Origin: Desmonostoc muscorum LEGE 12446
GTDB taxonomy: Bacteria; Cyanobacteriota; Cyanobacteriia; Cyanobacteriales; Nostocaceae
Length of the DNA: 64,000 nt
Assembly (NCBI RefSeq): GCF_015207005.2
Contig: NZ_JADEXS020000001.1
Location: 5,789,001-5,853,000, forward strand
Reading direction: 5' to 3'
Below are positions 41,730-51,670 of the stretch, in pieces; positions within the stretch are counted from its first letter, which is position 1; every line of letters begins with the position of its first letter. A program made the translations under genes and the position numbers. The notes beneath the pieces are model-generated. The model was not told the DNA's origin. It saw only the letters and a program-made list of their open reading frames with translations, and did not search any database.

Positions 41730-41864
41730 ATGGTAGTGCATGTAAGAAATCAAGTTAAACAAAATGGATTTATGAACATCCGTTTAACGGCTCAAAGTGA
41801 CAGAGTGATAGAACATTCGGTTGCTCAGGCTAATGAATTGTATAGGCATCTAGAGGCAAATTAA
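41730..41864 (+). CDS. Small ORF directly upstream of ftsH, 44 residues
   Basis: ATG 41730 to TAA 41864: [20 protein letters not shown], then [20 protein letters not shown] and LEAN. The stop is one base before the ftsH ATG (TAA-C-ATG), a spacing often seen for translationally coupled genes. An internal ATG at 41772 could be the true start. There is no strong ribosome site before either. It may be a genuine regulatory small protein or a leader ORF. I could not recognise it. Confidence 0.45.
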   Translation: MVVHVRNQVKQNGFMNIRLTAQSDRVIEHSVAQANELYRHLEAN

Positions 41865-41865
41865 C

Positions 41866-43752
41866 ATGAAATTCTCCTGGAAAGTCCTGGTACTCTGGAC
41901 CTTGCCGGCTTTGGTAATTGGCTTTTTCTTTTGGCAAGGGGCTTTTGCAGGTGCGCCTGCTGATATGAGTAAAAATGCAGCCAACACCCGCATGACCTAT
42001 GGTCGCTTCCTAGAATATTTGGATGCCGATCGCGTCACCAGTGTTGATCTGTACGAAGGTGGTAGGACGGCAATTTTAGAAGCCCGCGATCCAGATCTCG
42101 AAAATCACATTCAAAGGTGGCGGGTGGATCTACCTGTTAACGCCCCTGAGTTAATTAGCAAGCTTAAAGAAAAGGGAATTAGTTTTGATGCTCACCCCAT
42201 GCGTAATGATGGCGCAATTTGGGGATTGTTGGGCAATCTGGTGTTTCCAGTTTTATTGATTACTGGATTGTTCTTTTTGTTCCGGCGTTCTAGCAACCTT
42301 CCCGGTGGGCCAGGTCAAGCAATGAACTTCGGCAAATCCCGCGCCCGCTTTCAAATGGAGGCAAAAACCGGAATCAAATTTGACGATGTAGCCGGGATTG
42401 AAGAAGCGAAGGAAGAATTGCAAGAAGTTGTTACCTTCCTCAAACAGCCAGAAAGATTTACCGCTGTGGGCGCACGCATTCCCAAAGGAGTGCTGTTAGT
42501 CGGGCCTCCTGGAACTGGTAAAACTTTACTAGCAAAAGCGATCGCTGGTGAAGCAGGCGTACCTTTCTTCAGCATTTCTGGTTCGGAATTTGTAGAAATG
42601 TTCGTTGGTGTTGGTGCATCCCGCGTCCGCGATTTGTTTAAGAAAGCCAAAGACAACGCCCCCTGTATCATCTTCATCGATGAAATCGACGCCGTAGGCA
42701 GACAACGGGGCGCTGGTATTGGTGGCGGTAACGACGAAAGAGAGCAAACTCTCAACCAACTGCTGACAGAGATGGATGGGTTTGAAGGTAACACAGGCAT
42801 CATTATTATTGCTGCCACCAACCGTCCAGACGTATTAGACTCAGCATTGTTGCGTCCTGGTCGCTTTGACCGCCAAGTAACAGTTGATGCACCCGATATC
42901 AAAGGGCGTTTGGAAATCTTACAAGTCCACGCGCGGAACAAGAAACTAGACCCTAGCGTATCCTTAGAAGCGATCGCTCGCCGCACTCCTGGATTCACTG
43001 GTGCTGATTTAGCCAACTTACTCAACGAAGGGGCAATTCTCACCGCTAGAAGACGCAAAGAAGCTATCACCCTCCGCGAAATTGATGATGCGGTGGATCG
43101 GGTAGTCGCTGGGATGGAAGGTACTCCATTGGTAGATAGCAAGAGCAAGCGCTTAATTGCTTACCATGAAATCGGACACGCTTTGGTGGGGACTTTGTTA
43201 AAAGACCATGACCCAGTGCAGAAAGTCACCCTAATTCCACGCGGACAAGCGCAGGGTTTGACTTGGTTTACTCCCAACGAAGAACAAGGGTTAATTTCTC
43301 GTTCCCAGTTGAAAGCCCGGATTACTGGTGCTTTGGGTGGCCGTGCCGCTGAAGAGGTGATTTTTGGTCCTGCGGAAGTAACCACTGGTGCAGGTGGAGA
43401 TTTGCAGCAGTTGTCAGGAATGGCTCGGCAAATGGTCACCCGGTTTGGGATGTCCGATTTAGGTCCATTGTCACTGGAAAGCCAACAGGGAGAAGTGTTC
43501 TTGGGTCGTGACTGGACAACTAGATCGGAGTATTCTGAATCCATCGCCTCTCGTATTGATGCTCAAGTTAGAGCGATCGTTGAAGATTGCTACGAAAATG
43601 CTAAGAAGATCATCCGCGACCATCGCACCGTCACCGATCGCTTAGTAGATTTGCTCATCGAAAAAGAAACCATTGACGGCGAAGAATTTCGTCAGATTGT
43701 GGCTGAGTACGCTGAGGTACCTGAGAAACAGCAGTACGTACCACAACTGTAA
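41866..43752 (+). CDS. ftsH: ATP-dependent zinc metalloprotease FtsH (FtsH2 type)
   Basis: Six hundred and twenty-eight residues. Two N-terminal membrane helices (7-27 and 118-138) flank a lumenal domain. The AAA module has Walker A GPPGTGKT (213-220), Walker [10 protein letters not shown] and the [22 protein letters not shown]. The zinc site is HEIGH (434-438). The N-terminus ([21 protein letters not shown]) matches the photosystem II repair FtsH (slr0228-like, FtsH2), which degrades damaged D1 in a hetero-hexamer with another FtsH. A perfect terminator follows. Confidence 0.97.
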   Translation: MKFSWKVLVLWTLPALVIGFFFWQGAFAGAPADMSKNAANTRMTYGRFLEYLDADRVTSVDLYEGGRTAILEARDPDLENHIQRWRVDLPVNAPELISKLKEKGISFDAHPMRNDGAIWGLLGNLVFPVLLITGLFFLFRRSSNLPGGPGQAMNFGKSRARFQMEAKTGIKFDDVAGIEEAKEELQEVVTFLKQPERFTAVGARIPKGVLLVGPPGTGKTLLAKAIAGEAGVPFFSISGSEFVEMFVGVGASRVRDLFKKAKDNAPCIIFIDEIDAVGRQRGAGIGGGNDEREQTLNQLLTEMDGFEGNTGIIIIAATNRPDVLDSALLRPGRFDRQVTVDAPDIKGRLEILQVHARNKKLDPSVSLEAIARRTPGFTGADLANLLNEGAILTARRRKEAITLREIDDAVDRVVAGMEGTPLVDSKSKRLIAYHEIGHALVGTLLKDHDPVQKVTLIPRGQAQGLTWFTPNEEQGLISRSQLKARITGALGGRAAEEVIFGPAEVTTGAGGDLQQLSGMARQMVTRFGMSDLGPLSLESQQGEVFLGRDWTTRSEYSESIASRIDAQVRAIVEDCYENAKKIIRDHRTVTDRLVDLLIEKETIDGEEFRQIVAEYAEVPEKQQYVPQL

Positions 43753-43797
43753 TAGCTGATTCATTTCTCGGCTAATATCTGGAAATGAGCAAAAAAT

Positions 43798-43832
43798 CAA
43801 ATGAGGATGGCACATACCATCCTCATTTTTTT
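43798..43832 (+). terminator. Rho-independent terminator of ftsH
   Basis: ATGAGGATGG (43801-43810) pairs perfectly with CCATCCTCAT (43817-43826) around the loop CACATA, followed by seven Ts. It lies 48 bp after the ftsH stop. Confidence 0.93.
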
Positions 43833-43920
43833 ATGGAATATAAATTTTGATAGTTCAGAAATTCACGAACATGTAGGAAAAAATATGTCTACTCAAACCA
43901 CAATCAAAAAAAGCCAGCAT

Positions 43921-45021
43921 TCAATATGTCCATAACTCAGAACAGTTCAAGTCAAAAAAGGCTGTCATAGACTTTTGCAATTGTGGGAACCAGACCCATT
44001 TCATCTTGCGACGGTCTTCTTCCAATACACACCACTGTGTAGCAACATAAAGACTTTGAACGGCAGTTAGTTTATAGTCGTTTATTAGTTGCTCCCAAGC
44101 ATAGTCTGAAACGCCATCGTAAATGAGACTTGCATGATACTTACGCAAGACGGGAATTTCCCATTGCCGTCGGAAATCGGAGTCCCACCAATGCACCATC
44201 ATATATGCAATATCGCTGACTCCTAACCAGGTAGTCAATGACCAGTCAAACGGTTGGCGATCAATCAGATAGGTTTTACCAGTCTTATTCAAAGGAGAGA
44301 GAATATTTCCAGGATTGACATCACCATGAATTAACGTGAAGCCAGATAGATTTTTTGTACGTTCAATCATTTTGGCAGGATGGTACTGAAACACATCCAT
44401 AAGTGCTGATGACCATGAGCCATCAATCTCAGTGCTAACCTCCTCTAACATCGGCAATAATCCAGGCTGCACATGATTTACGTATCGTTCAATTTCCATC
44501 TCTGTGGGAATACTAGCACCGATGGTTTCTAATTTTTCGGTTCCCCAAAAATGTGCATGTAATGTGGCTAGCGCCTGAGCAACCGCGCACCCATAAGCCA
44601 GTGTTGGCTTAACTTGCCAATTAGGCCGATGACTTGCAGATAAATCTTCTAAAAGAATGTGATAGCGACGAGGATTTTCTGCGTAGCCTGCATGGTAGCA
44701 AGTAGGAAACGGTGGATTTGTGAGATGAATATAATCTCGTGTATAGTAATTGACTTCAGATGCTCCAAAAATGCTATCGTTGCCTGCACACATTTTCAGG
44801 AATAGTGATGTTGGTAGTGTACCTGTTGTTCCTAACTTATACTGAAGCTGGATTTTGGCAATACGGGCATTTGCACTACCTGAAAGTGCGATGCCTTCGG
44901 CGAGCTTCGCTAACGCAAAATCTTCGACCCTTCCTGTTACCAGTGCTTTGCTGTCGATTAGTACCGAATTTAGCCAATCAAGAGTTATCTGACTAATGTC
45001 AGTAATTACTTTATCATTCAT
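43921..45021 (-). CDS. Phosphotransferase family protein (APH/EcKL-like)
   Basis: Three hundred and sixty-six residues. The kinase-like fold is shown by the Brenner-type loop LIHGDVNPGNIL (Asp234, Asn239) and the metal Asp in YLIDRQPFDW (Asp254). KMCAG may hold the ATP lysine region. Similar proteins are annotated as aminoglycoside phosphotransferase, choline/ecdysteroid kinase or oxidoreductase family. The natural substrate is unknown; a resistance role is not supported by the sequence. It is convergent with ftsH. Confidence 0.85.
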   Translation of the reverse strand: MNDKVITDISQITLDWLNSVLIDSKALVTGRVEDFALAKLAEGIALSGSANARIAKIQLQYKLGTTGTLPTSLFLKMCAGNDSIFGASEVNYYTRDYIHLTNPPFPTCYHAGYAENPRRYHILLEDLSASHRPNWQVKPTLAYGCAVAQALATLHAHFWGTEKLETIGASIPTEMEIERYVNHVQPGLLPMLEEVSTEIDGSWSSALMDVFQYHPAKMIERTKNLSGFTLIHGDVNPGNILSPLNKTGKTYLIDRQPFDWSLTTWLGVSDIAYMMVHWWDSDFRRQWEIPVLRKYHASLIYDGVSDYAWEQLINDYKLTAVQSLYVATQWCVLEEDRRKMKWVWFPQLQKSMTAFFDLNCSELWTY

Positions 45022-45152
45022 AATTTATGGATAATTGCTACTAGAAAGCAAAATATGAATTATAGAGATTGTATGGCTTTAAGAGAAAAGTCTGAAATTG
45101 GCATAATGAATTTTGTAGATAAAACTATAAACGTGTTTTTACCCCAAAAATC

Positions 45153-45698
45153 ATGAATAGTAAAGCTAAATTATTGACTATTTTTACCACAACGCTTGCC
45201 CTTTCTTCTTTGACAGTTGCGACAGTGCTAGCACAAGGAAAACTGACCAATCAATCCAAATTGTTTACCAATGGTATTGGAGAGGTGCGAGTTGGAATGA
45301 CTGTCTCTCAAGCGAGGAAAGCTGCTGGTACTCAACTAATTGGCGACCCACCGAATAAGTATTGTTACTACGTGAAGCCGGAATGGGAACCGAAAAATGT
45401 TGGATTTATGGTGACAGAAGGTCGGATTTCTAGGGTGGATGTGTGGAGAGATAGCAAAATTACTACCTTAAAAGGTGCAAAAATTGGCGACACGGAAGCC
45501 CGGATTAAATCCCTCTATCCAGGACAAATTAAAGTCACTCCTCATAACTATGTCCCAGGTGGACATTATCTGACATTTGTACCAAAAGACCAATCTGACC
45601 AAAATTATCGTGTAGTATTTGAGACTGACGGTAAGCGTGTGACTCAGTTTCGTTCAGGTAAACTACCGGAGGTTGAATATGTGGAAGGATGCAGTTGA
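45153..45698 (+). CDS. Exported hypothetical protein, SmpA/OmlA-like start
   Basis: One hundred and eighty-one residues with a signal peptide (KLLTIFTTTLALSSLTVATVLAQ). FTNGIGEVRVGMTVSQARKAAG resembles repeats of small outer-surface domains with an IRVGMTxxQxxxAxG pattern. YCYYVKP and VTEGRISRVDVWRDSKITTLKGAKIGDTEARIKSLYPG follow. Two Cys near the ends (PPNKYCYY and EGCS) may pair. Not recognised. Divergent from the phosphotransferase gene. Confidence 0.75.
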   Translation: MNSKAKLLTIFTTTLALSSLTVATVLAQGKLTNQSKLFTNGIGEVRVGMTVSQARKAAGTQLIGDPPNKYCYYVKPEWEPKNVGFMVTEGRISRVDVWRDSKITTLKGAKIGDTEARIKSLYPGQIKVTPHNYVPGGHYLTFVPKDQSDQNYRVVFETDGKRVTQFRSGKLPEVEYVEGCS

Positions 45699-45838
45699 TT
45701 TCACACATCATCAGATTCAAACGACTAAAAGCGATTATCAGTAATCTAATGTTCAGATGAATACTTTTAATTAAGGCTGACGCACAGACACACCAGACAC
45801 TCTGACACGGAACTCCAAGAAATAAATTACTACTACTT

Positions 45839-45895
45839 GTGGGGTGGGCGTCTCGCCTACCCAGCTTATATGGCGGGCGAGAGGCGCACCCCACA
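45839..45895. repeat. Large imperfect hairpin, GTGGGGTGGGCG type
   Basis: GTGGGGTGGGCGTCTCGCC pairs with GGCGAGAGGCGCACCCCAC through about 20 positions with four mismatches. It starts like the smaller hairpins at 425 and 30475. It lies in a 425-bp spacer after the secreted-protein gene. Confidence 0.75.
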
Positions 45896-46025
45896 ATAAA
45901 TAATTGAATATTTTTTTATTTGGAAGTCCCTCAATAACAAAGGGAAAACTAGTATTTTTAGCTACAACTTTGTCAACAATTAAGATAAATAAGTCAGGGT
46001 TTTTTTATTAAAATTCTAAATTCTA

Positions 46026-46113
46026 AAGACGCGATAAATCGCCGTCTCTACAATAATCATTGCTTCGTAGAGACGACAATTTATCGCGTCTGGTGTCTTA
46101 ACCGAACCGTATT
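46026..46113. repeat. Dispersed GACGCGATAAATCG element, copy C
   Basis: AAAGACGCGATAAATCGCCG then TCTCTACAATAATCATTGCT, followed by the inverted arm GTAGAGACGACAATTTATCG and CGTCTGGTGTCTTAACCGAA, then CCGTATTG. The two arms are self-complementary over about 20 bases. Copy D at 51914-52005 has the same arrangement. It ends 10 bp before the DUF4079 gene stop. Confidence 0.85.
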
Positions 46114-46123
46114 GACTCCCCAC

Positions 46124-46843
46124 CTATTTCGGTGCTTGAGGATTTGACGTTGGACAAGTTTGATTAGCATAATCACACTGATAAATGTACTGTTCTTGCC
46201 AACTCAGGGGAATTTCTATTAAGTCTCGCGTGCCTGTTATACCTTGTCCAATAAATAGCAATAAAGCAATACAATTTAAAATCGTATGGATGATACGCCA
46301 CCGATTGGATTTATCTTGATAAATATCTTGAACAATTGCTAAAGAAAAAATCATCAATAGTGCTGCGGCCATCCCAATATAAAAATGTGACCAGTACCAC
46401 TCATTGTCACGACGAAATACTCCGTCCTGAAAGCCTATAATGACTAAACCTGTACCAGTTAAAGTGCCAAAAACTCCTCGCCATACTCGCTGTTTAGCAC
46501 GATAAATTAATACTAAAGATGCGATAGTTGCGGCAAACATTAACACAATCAAAACAACTTGAATAGGTGTTTTATTCCACAAGTTATTTTTGATAATATT
46601 TTTACCAATTGGGTAAGATAATCCTATTAAAGTTACTCCAACAACTGCACTTGTTAGCCATTCACCTAATTGCTTGTGTTCTAAGCCTACTACTGGAGGA
46701 ATTTTGCTCTTATTTCCAGCTAAAATTTGCAATCGACGTTGACGTGTTTGCCAAGCAAAATTAACAACTATCCCGATGATTGGGAAGACAAAAATAACTG
46801 CGATCGCTGGATGTAAAATACCTAAAATATCTGTTATTTGCAT
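46124..46843 (-). CDS. Polytopic membrane protein, DUF4079-like
   Basis: Two hundred and thirty-nine residues with about six helices: PAIAVIFVFPIIGIVVNFA, WLTSAVVGVTLIGLSYPIG, VVLIVLMFAATIASLVLIYRA, the GVFGTLTGTGLVIIGFQ stretch, HFYIGMAAALLMIFSLAIVQDIY and IHTILNCIALLLFIGQGITG. It has the layout of cyanobacterial DUF4079 proteins, possibly heme- or quinone-associated cytochrome b561-like; conserved His (LHPAIAV, SHFYIGM, IHTILNC) could bind heme. The name is from memory. Confidence 0.75.
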   Translation of the reverse strand: MQITDILGILHPAIAVIFVFPIIGIVVNFAWQTRQRRLQILAGNKSKIPPVVGLEHKQLGEWLTSAVVGVTLIGLSYPIGKNIIKNNLWNKTPIQVVLIVLMFAATIASLVLIYRAKQRVWRGVFGTLTGTGLVIIGFQDGVFRRDNEWYWSHFYIGMAAALLMIFSLAIVQDIYQDKSNRWRIIHTILNCIALLLFIGQGITGTRDLIEIPLSWQEQYIYQCDYANQTCPTSNPQAPK

Positions 46844-47279
46844 AGAACACCTTTTGATAAATTATTGATACAAGGCAAAGTCAAATATGAATAAAAATTC
46901 AGAATCCTTCACTTGCAATAGCCATGCCCTTAATATTGGCTCAATGCTAAAATCTCATAGCTTTGGTGTCCGAAAGTTTATTCTTAAACTAAAATTTAAA
47001 ACATCATACCATTACTTAAATTAATTTAAGCTGAGAATTTGTTGAATATTTTTTTTGTTATTTATAGCTGGTTCTCATAAAATAAATATATATTTGGATC
47101 ACTTATAAAAAGAAGTGAGAATTACAGCCGAAAATATATAACAACATCATTGAAAATTAAAGTATTATGAAAAACTTGGTTATAATTTTTATTTAAAAGT
47201 TGCTTAAATCCACGAATTTTATTTAGCAAAAAATTATATGTCAGCCTTATAAAACTTTCTAAAGTGTGAAATTTTTGAA
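46844..47279. other. AT-rich spacer, no gene seen
   Basis: About 436 bp between two minus-strand genes. An open frame at 47122-47313 overlaps the GT39-like stop and lacks a ribosome site. No hairpin of note. Confidence 0.5.
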
Positions 47280-48878
47280 TCATTTTGATTTTTGATTTGC
47301 GATTAATTTCCAAACAAAGTAATGATTATCGCTATATACAACCTTTGTTGTATACTTGTAAGTTGCTTCGATTTTTTGACGCCAGATATCTGAAGGATTT
47401 AGTATAAAAATATCGGTGAATACACCAGAAATTTTTGGGATAGTTTGGTCTTTTACTAATTGAAATTGTACTTTAGGCTGTAAAAGATAGCTGAGAGAAA
47501 AGACATTTCCATAATTTATTCCAGAAGCATCACTAATTAACAGAGGACGATTAGCCTGATTAATAATTTTGGCAACTTGTGGATTACCATAGCTAATAAC
47601 CTTACTCCACCATGTTTCTGCTTGAGAATTCACTCCATAAGAAACTAGTCCACAAATAATTAGTAATCCCATGATTATTTGCCAGATTCTTCGGCGTATA
47701 ACACTCTCATTTTTTATCTGGGTAGCTAATAGATACGTAATAGCTAATTGGATACCTAAATAAGAAGGTAATAAATAGCGTTCGGAAAGTGAGCGTATAC
47801 CGCCAAAAATTAAATCTGGTAGAATTAGCGGTAGTCCAGGAATCAGAATTAATATTAAAATAAACAACCATGTTTTGTAGTTAGTTGTTCGACAAAGAAA
47901 ATAAATTGAATATGCAATCAAGATTAAAAAAACTGGTGTTATTACATAGCTAAGCGGATTTTCAAAGCCAAAGTTTAAATCGAGAAAAATCCGGCTTAAC
48001 TGTAAAAGCCAAGATTTAATTAAAGCTTCTAGGGGAAACTGTATATTTGTCCAGGCTGTTGAACTATTAAATTGCAAAAAGTTAGTTATTACAACTAACA
48101 TCCAATGCGTGAAGGCTAAAAATCCTGCGAAAGATGCTAGGAAATAAGCTTTCATCGTCACAGTTAACCTAAATCTGGCAGTGATAATTACATAAATTCC
48201 ATGAGCAATTGCTAAAAATCCACTCAATAAAAACGTATAAAGACTAATTGTCAAAGTTAGTGCATAAATTCCCCAATTTAAGAAGCGTGATGATTGATGT
48301 GTTGATTCTAATCTTAATGCTCGTAACAATGAGGCATTGCATAATAATATGGTGACTACCCAGAGAATATATTCTCGTGCTTCTTGGGCGTATACTAGAT
48401 GAATAGGAGAGATTGCCATAAGTGCGATCGCAATCTCAGATATCCATAACTGTGTTCTAAATAATTCTCGACATAACCAATAAATACTGGGAAAAATTAA
48501 CAAGCTAATCAACGCAGATAAACTTCTAATGGCCGTCACCGAATTGCCAAAAATTCCCACCCAAAACCGAGCGATTATATAATACAGCGGAGGATGCTGT
48601 GGATCTTCGACTTCTAAAGACTTAATTGTGTTAATTAAGCCTTTTTCCACATTCAAACTTTGGAATTTGACAAAACTTTCTTTAGTAATTACACCGCCAT
48701 TAAATATTTGTTGTTTTACTTCATTTACCGTATATCCAGAAATCCGCAACGAAGTAAAAGTCTCATCATGCCAATAAACCTTGCCATCAAGGTTAAAAAA
48801 ACGAAAAAAAATGCCCACCATTAACAAAACAACAATAAAAAACCGCAACCCATTTTGAGCCATTTTGAGATGCCGCAT
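47280..48878 (-). CDS. GT39-type membrane glycosyltransferase (1)
   Basis: Five hundred and thirty-two residues, 10 or more helices. The family start is LRFFIVVLLMVGIFFRFFNLDGKVYWHDETF, where the Asp-Glu of HDET is the probable metal or acceptor acid. EDPQHPPLYYIIARFWVGIFG is the conserved loop of PMT/ArnT-like enzymes. AQEAREYILWV follows. C-terminal half ends in a soluble domain (YKYTTKVVYSDNHYFVWKL). It likely transfers a sugar from a polyprenyl carrier to a lipid, polysaccharide or protein. A paralogue follows upstream (48943-50604). Confidence 0.88.
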   Translation of the reverse strand: MRHLKMAQNGLRFFIVVLLMVGIFFRFFNLDGKVYWHDETFTSLRISGYTVNEVKQQIFNGGVITKESFVKFQSLNVEKGLINTIKSLEVEDPQHPPLYYIIARFWVGIFGNSVTAIRSLSALISLLIFPSIYWLCRELFRTQLWISEIAIALMAISPIHLVYAQEAREYILWVVTILLCNASLLRALRLESTHQSSRFLNWGIYALTLTISLYTFLLSGFLAIAHGIYVIITARFRLTVTMKAYFLASFAGFLAFTHWMLVVITNFLQFNSSTAWTNIQFPLEALIKSWLLQLSRIFLDLNFGFENPLSYVITPVFLILIAYSIYFLCRTTNYKTWLFILILILIPGLPLILPDLIFGGIRSLSERYLLPSYLGIQLAITYLLATQIKNESVIRRRIWQIIMGLLIICGLVSYGVNSQAETWWSKVISYGNPQVAKIINQANRPLLISDASGINYGNVFSLSYLLQPKVQFQLVKDQTIPKISGVFTDIFILNPSDIWRQKIEATYKYTTKVVYSDNHYFVWKLIANQKSK

Positions 48879-48942
48879 AACTAAACTCTCTCTCCCCGCC
48901 TCTGCGCCTCTGCGTGAGCTAAATATCTAACACCTTACCGAA

Positions 48943-50604
48943 CTATAAACTAGCAGATAACTTATTATTAATTGGTATATCACGTCGGCGGGAATTACCA
49001 CGTTTAGTCAATTTCCAAACAGAATAATAATTATCACTATAAACAATATCTGTCTTGAACTTATACTTTTTTTCTATTATTCCACGCCAATTATCTGAAG
49101 GATTGAGTAAAAACACATCACTAAACTCATTAGGAATTTTGGGAATTTTTTGATTATTCACCAACAAAAACCGCACCTTTGGTTCCAACAGATAGCTCAG
49201 AGAAAAGACATTACCATAATTATTGTCCAAAGAATTACTAATCAAAAGTGGACTAGTACTCTGATTGATAATTTGGGCAACTTGTGGATTGCCATAATTC
49301 ATACCTTTATTCCACCAAGTTTCTGCTTGGGAACTCGCCTTAGAAGAAATTAGACCACAAATAATCACCAATGCCATGATTATGTGCCAAATGGTTCGAC
49401 GCGACAAGCTCTCATTATATAGTTGCGTAGCTAGTAGATAAGCAACAGCTAGTTGGATTCCTAAATAAGATGGTATTAAATATGGTTCAGTAAAAGTTCG
49501 TATACCCCCACCACTTAAATCTGGTAATATTATAGGCAGTGCTGGAACTACAATCAATGTAATAATAAACAGCCAGACTTTGTAGTTAGTGGTAAGACAA
49601 AGAAAATAAATCGCATATGCTACAAAAATTAAAAAAATTGGTGTAATTAAATAGCTCAGAGGATTTTCTAAGCTCAAATTTATATCAAAAAAAATTCTGC
49701 TGATCTGCATCAGCAAAAATGGAATTGTAGGTATCAAAGATGATTGAGTTGTTGCTTTATTTCCGGAAATCAGAAACTGGAAAAAGTCACCGATCGCCAC
49801 TGTCATCCAAGGCATAAAAGCTAAAAAACTTACTAGTGTTGCTAGCAGATAATTTCTCACAGTTTCAGTCAACTGAAATCTGGCTGTGGCAATCACATAA
49901 ATTCCGTGAGCAACTGCTACAAATCCACTCCAAAGAAATGTATAAAGGCTAATCGTCAAAGTGATTACATAAACACTCCAGGTAGCGAAAATATCTGGTT
50001 GTTGTTTTGTTAATTCATCTTTATCTTGTGCTTCTAACTGTATTGCTCGCAGCAATGAAGCACTGGATAATAAGATAGTGATTAACCAGAGAATATATTC
50101 TTGTGCTTCTTGGGCATATACTAGGTGAATTGGAGAGATAATTATAAGTGCGATCGCTACACCAGGAACTGGTAATGGGATATCAAATAATTCTCGGCAT
50201 AGGCGATAAACACAGGGAAAAACCAGCAAGCTAATAAACGCAGATAAACTTCTGATTGCTGTCACCGAATTACCAAAGATTTCCATCCACAACCTGGCGA
50301 TTATGTAATACAAGGGTGGATGCTGAGAATCTTCTCTTGCCAAAGACATAATTGTGTCATTTAAGGTTTTTGAAGCATTTGCACCTTGAAATTTAGCAAA
50401 ACTTTCTTTGGCAATGACACGATTATTAAAAAGTTGTTCTTTTGCTTCAGTTATCGTGTAACCAGAAATCCGCAATGAGGTATAAGTTTCATCATGGGAA
50501 TAAACCTTGCCATCAAGGTTAAAAAAGCGAAACAATATACCCATCGCCAACAAAAAAATAATTAAAAGCCGCAACCAACTCGGAGCAAATTTGAGATGGC
50601 GCAT
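48943..50604 (-). CDS. GT39-type membrane glycosyltransferase (2)
   Basis: The protein has 553 residues from the ATG at 50604 (MRHLKFAPSWLRLL, aligned with MRHLKMAQNGLRFF of the paralogue); the open frame reaches back to 50667. Corresponding motifs: FNLDGKVYSHDETY, EDSQHPPLYYIIARLW, SPIHLVYAQEAQEYILW and SDNYYSVWKL. WHDE is SHDE here. The two are clearly a recent tandem duplication, with 64 bp between them. It stands with the acyltransferase gene downstream of a common region. Confidence 0.88.
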   Translation of the reverse strand: MRHLKFAPSWLRLLIIFLLAMGILFRFFNLDGKVYSHDETYTSLRISGYTITEAKEQLFNNRVIAKESFAKFQGANASKTLNDTIMSLAREDSQHPPLYYIIARLWMEIFGNSVTAIRSLSAFISLLVFPCVYRLCRELFDIPLPVPGVAIALIIISPIHLVYAQEAQEYILWLITILLSSASLLRAIQLEAQDKDELTKQQPDIFATWSVYVITLTISLYTFLWSGFVAVAHGIYVIATARFQLTETVRNYLLATLVSFLAFMPWMTVAIGDFFQFLISGNKATTQSSLIPTIPFLLMQISRIFFDINLSLENPLSYLITPIFLIFVAYAIYFLCLTTNYKVWLFIITLIVVPALPIILPDLSGGGIRTFTEPYLIPSYLGIQLAVAYLLATQLYNESLSRRTIWHIIMALVIICGLISSKASSQAETWWNKGMNYGNPQVAQIINQSTSPLLISNSLDNNYGNVFSLSYLLEPKVRFLLVNNQKIPKIPNEFSDVFLLNPSDNWRGIIEKKYKFKTDIVYSDNYYSVWKLTKRGNSRRRDIPINNKLSASL

Positions 50605-50739
50605 AAGTACATTTCCCAAAAAATTTTCTAAAATAATCCAGTTTACTTGATTGGATGAGGTGCCCAAGTCTAGCTTGTGGTAGACATCGCTAAAAATTAT
50701 ATCTGAGTCTGTTCATGAGATATCACAAACTGTACATTG

Positions 50740-51531
50740 TTACAAAATTTGATAACCCCATCTGTGAAAGTCTTTACTATTAGATATCGTTAAAAAATCA
50801 ATAGTCTGAAACTCTTTATCAATGGCTGGCAGGCTGCATATTTTAGATCCAATATTTAAGTATGCCTGCAAAATTTTCGGGATTTCTACTTCACAAAAAT
50901 CTGAACGATTTTGAGGCAATTCTAGGCAATATCGTGAATTGGGATAAACTAAAATACTCGGATGCATCAAGCCATTTTGTCGAAAATAATTATAAACACA
51001 ACTAGCTTCCCAAGGGGATTGTGTTAGTAATGATGCACAACCAAAGAAATATTGGTTTTTAGTCCAGATGAGATAATTTGCTAGCCCTTCCCATAACAAC
51101 AAAAGTGTCTGACTATTGCGGTATTCTTTAGCTATACATGCACGCCCAATTTCCACTGATGTTTGAAGCACAGAATCAGGAATTGCATTAAGATTAAATA
51201 TATCAGCAGCATCAAAGCCTAATCTTTGAGAAGCCATTCTATAGGTTTGCATTCGATAAGTTCCAATGGTTTTACCCGTCTGTTTGCAGATGAGAATCAA
51301 ATGATGGCAAACCTCATCAAACTTATCTTCATCCATCTGCGTAAAATTAGAAGTACATAATCCCAAGCCTAGTTCCAGATTAAAAACTTCAAAACGTAAT
51401 CTAAAAATTGATTTTAATTCTTCTTCAGTTGAGGCAAGCCGTAGGATATGTTTTTTAGTTTGAAGTACAGGAAAATCTTCAAGTGGAGGAGGATTCAGCG
51501 GGTAATTGATGTTGCGGCCAGAAACTTCCAT
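50740..51531 (-). CDS. GNAT-type acyltransferase (OlsB / homoserine-lactone-synthase-like)
   Basis: Two hundred and sixty-three residues, ATG with a GGAAGA ribosome site. LRLASTEEELKSIFRLRFEVFNLELGLGL is the N-terminal helix of the acetyltransferase-5/hemolysin-like family. CHHLILICKQTGKTIGTYRM (beta hairpin), EIGRACIAKEYRNSQTLLLLWEGL and FGCASLLTQSPWEASCVYNYF are core GNAT parts. Such enzymes transfer an acyl group from acyl-ACP or acyl-CoA to an amine (ornithine lipid, acyl-homoserine-lactone). The substrate is not readable. No LuxR partner is adjacent. Confidence 0.85.
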   Translation of the reverse strand: MEVSGRNINYPLNPPPLEDFPVLQTKKHILRLASTEEELKSIFRLRFEVFNLELGLGLCTSNFTQMDEDKFDEVCHHLILICKQTGKTIGTYRMQTYRMASQRLGFDAADIFNLNAIPDSVLQTSVEIGRACIAKEYRNSQTLLLLWEGLANYLIWTKNQYFFGCASLLTQSPWEASCVYNYFRQNGLMHPSILVYPNSRYCLELPQNRSDFCEVEIPKILQAYLNIGSKICSLPAIDKEFQTIDFLTISNSKDFHRWGYQIL

Positions 51532-51670
51532 CTGTCTTCCTAATTAGAACATTTTGGATTTTGGGTTTTAGATTTTGGATTGAAATTTTATTTTTATTAA
51601 AAAATCTATTTTCAAATTGGTATTATGTATTAAGATGTCGAGGTTTGGTTGGTACAGTTTTCAATAAAAA

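Noticed and set aside
42351..43148. 265-residue minus-strand frame inside ftsH
   Set aside because: Antisense shadow of the conserved AAA domain.
43921..45021. Aminoglycoside resistance gene
   Set aside because: Only the general phosphotransferase fold motifs are seen; the substrate cannot be inferred and no resistance context exists.
47122..47313. 63-residue open frame after the GT39 gene
   Set aside because: Overlaps the GT39 stop, AT-driven composition, no start context.
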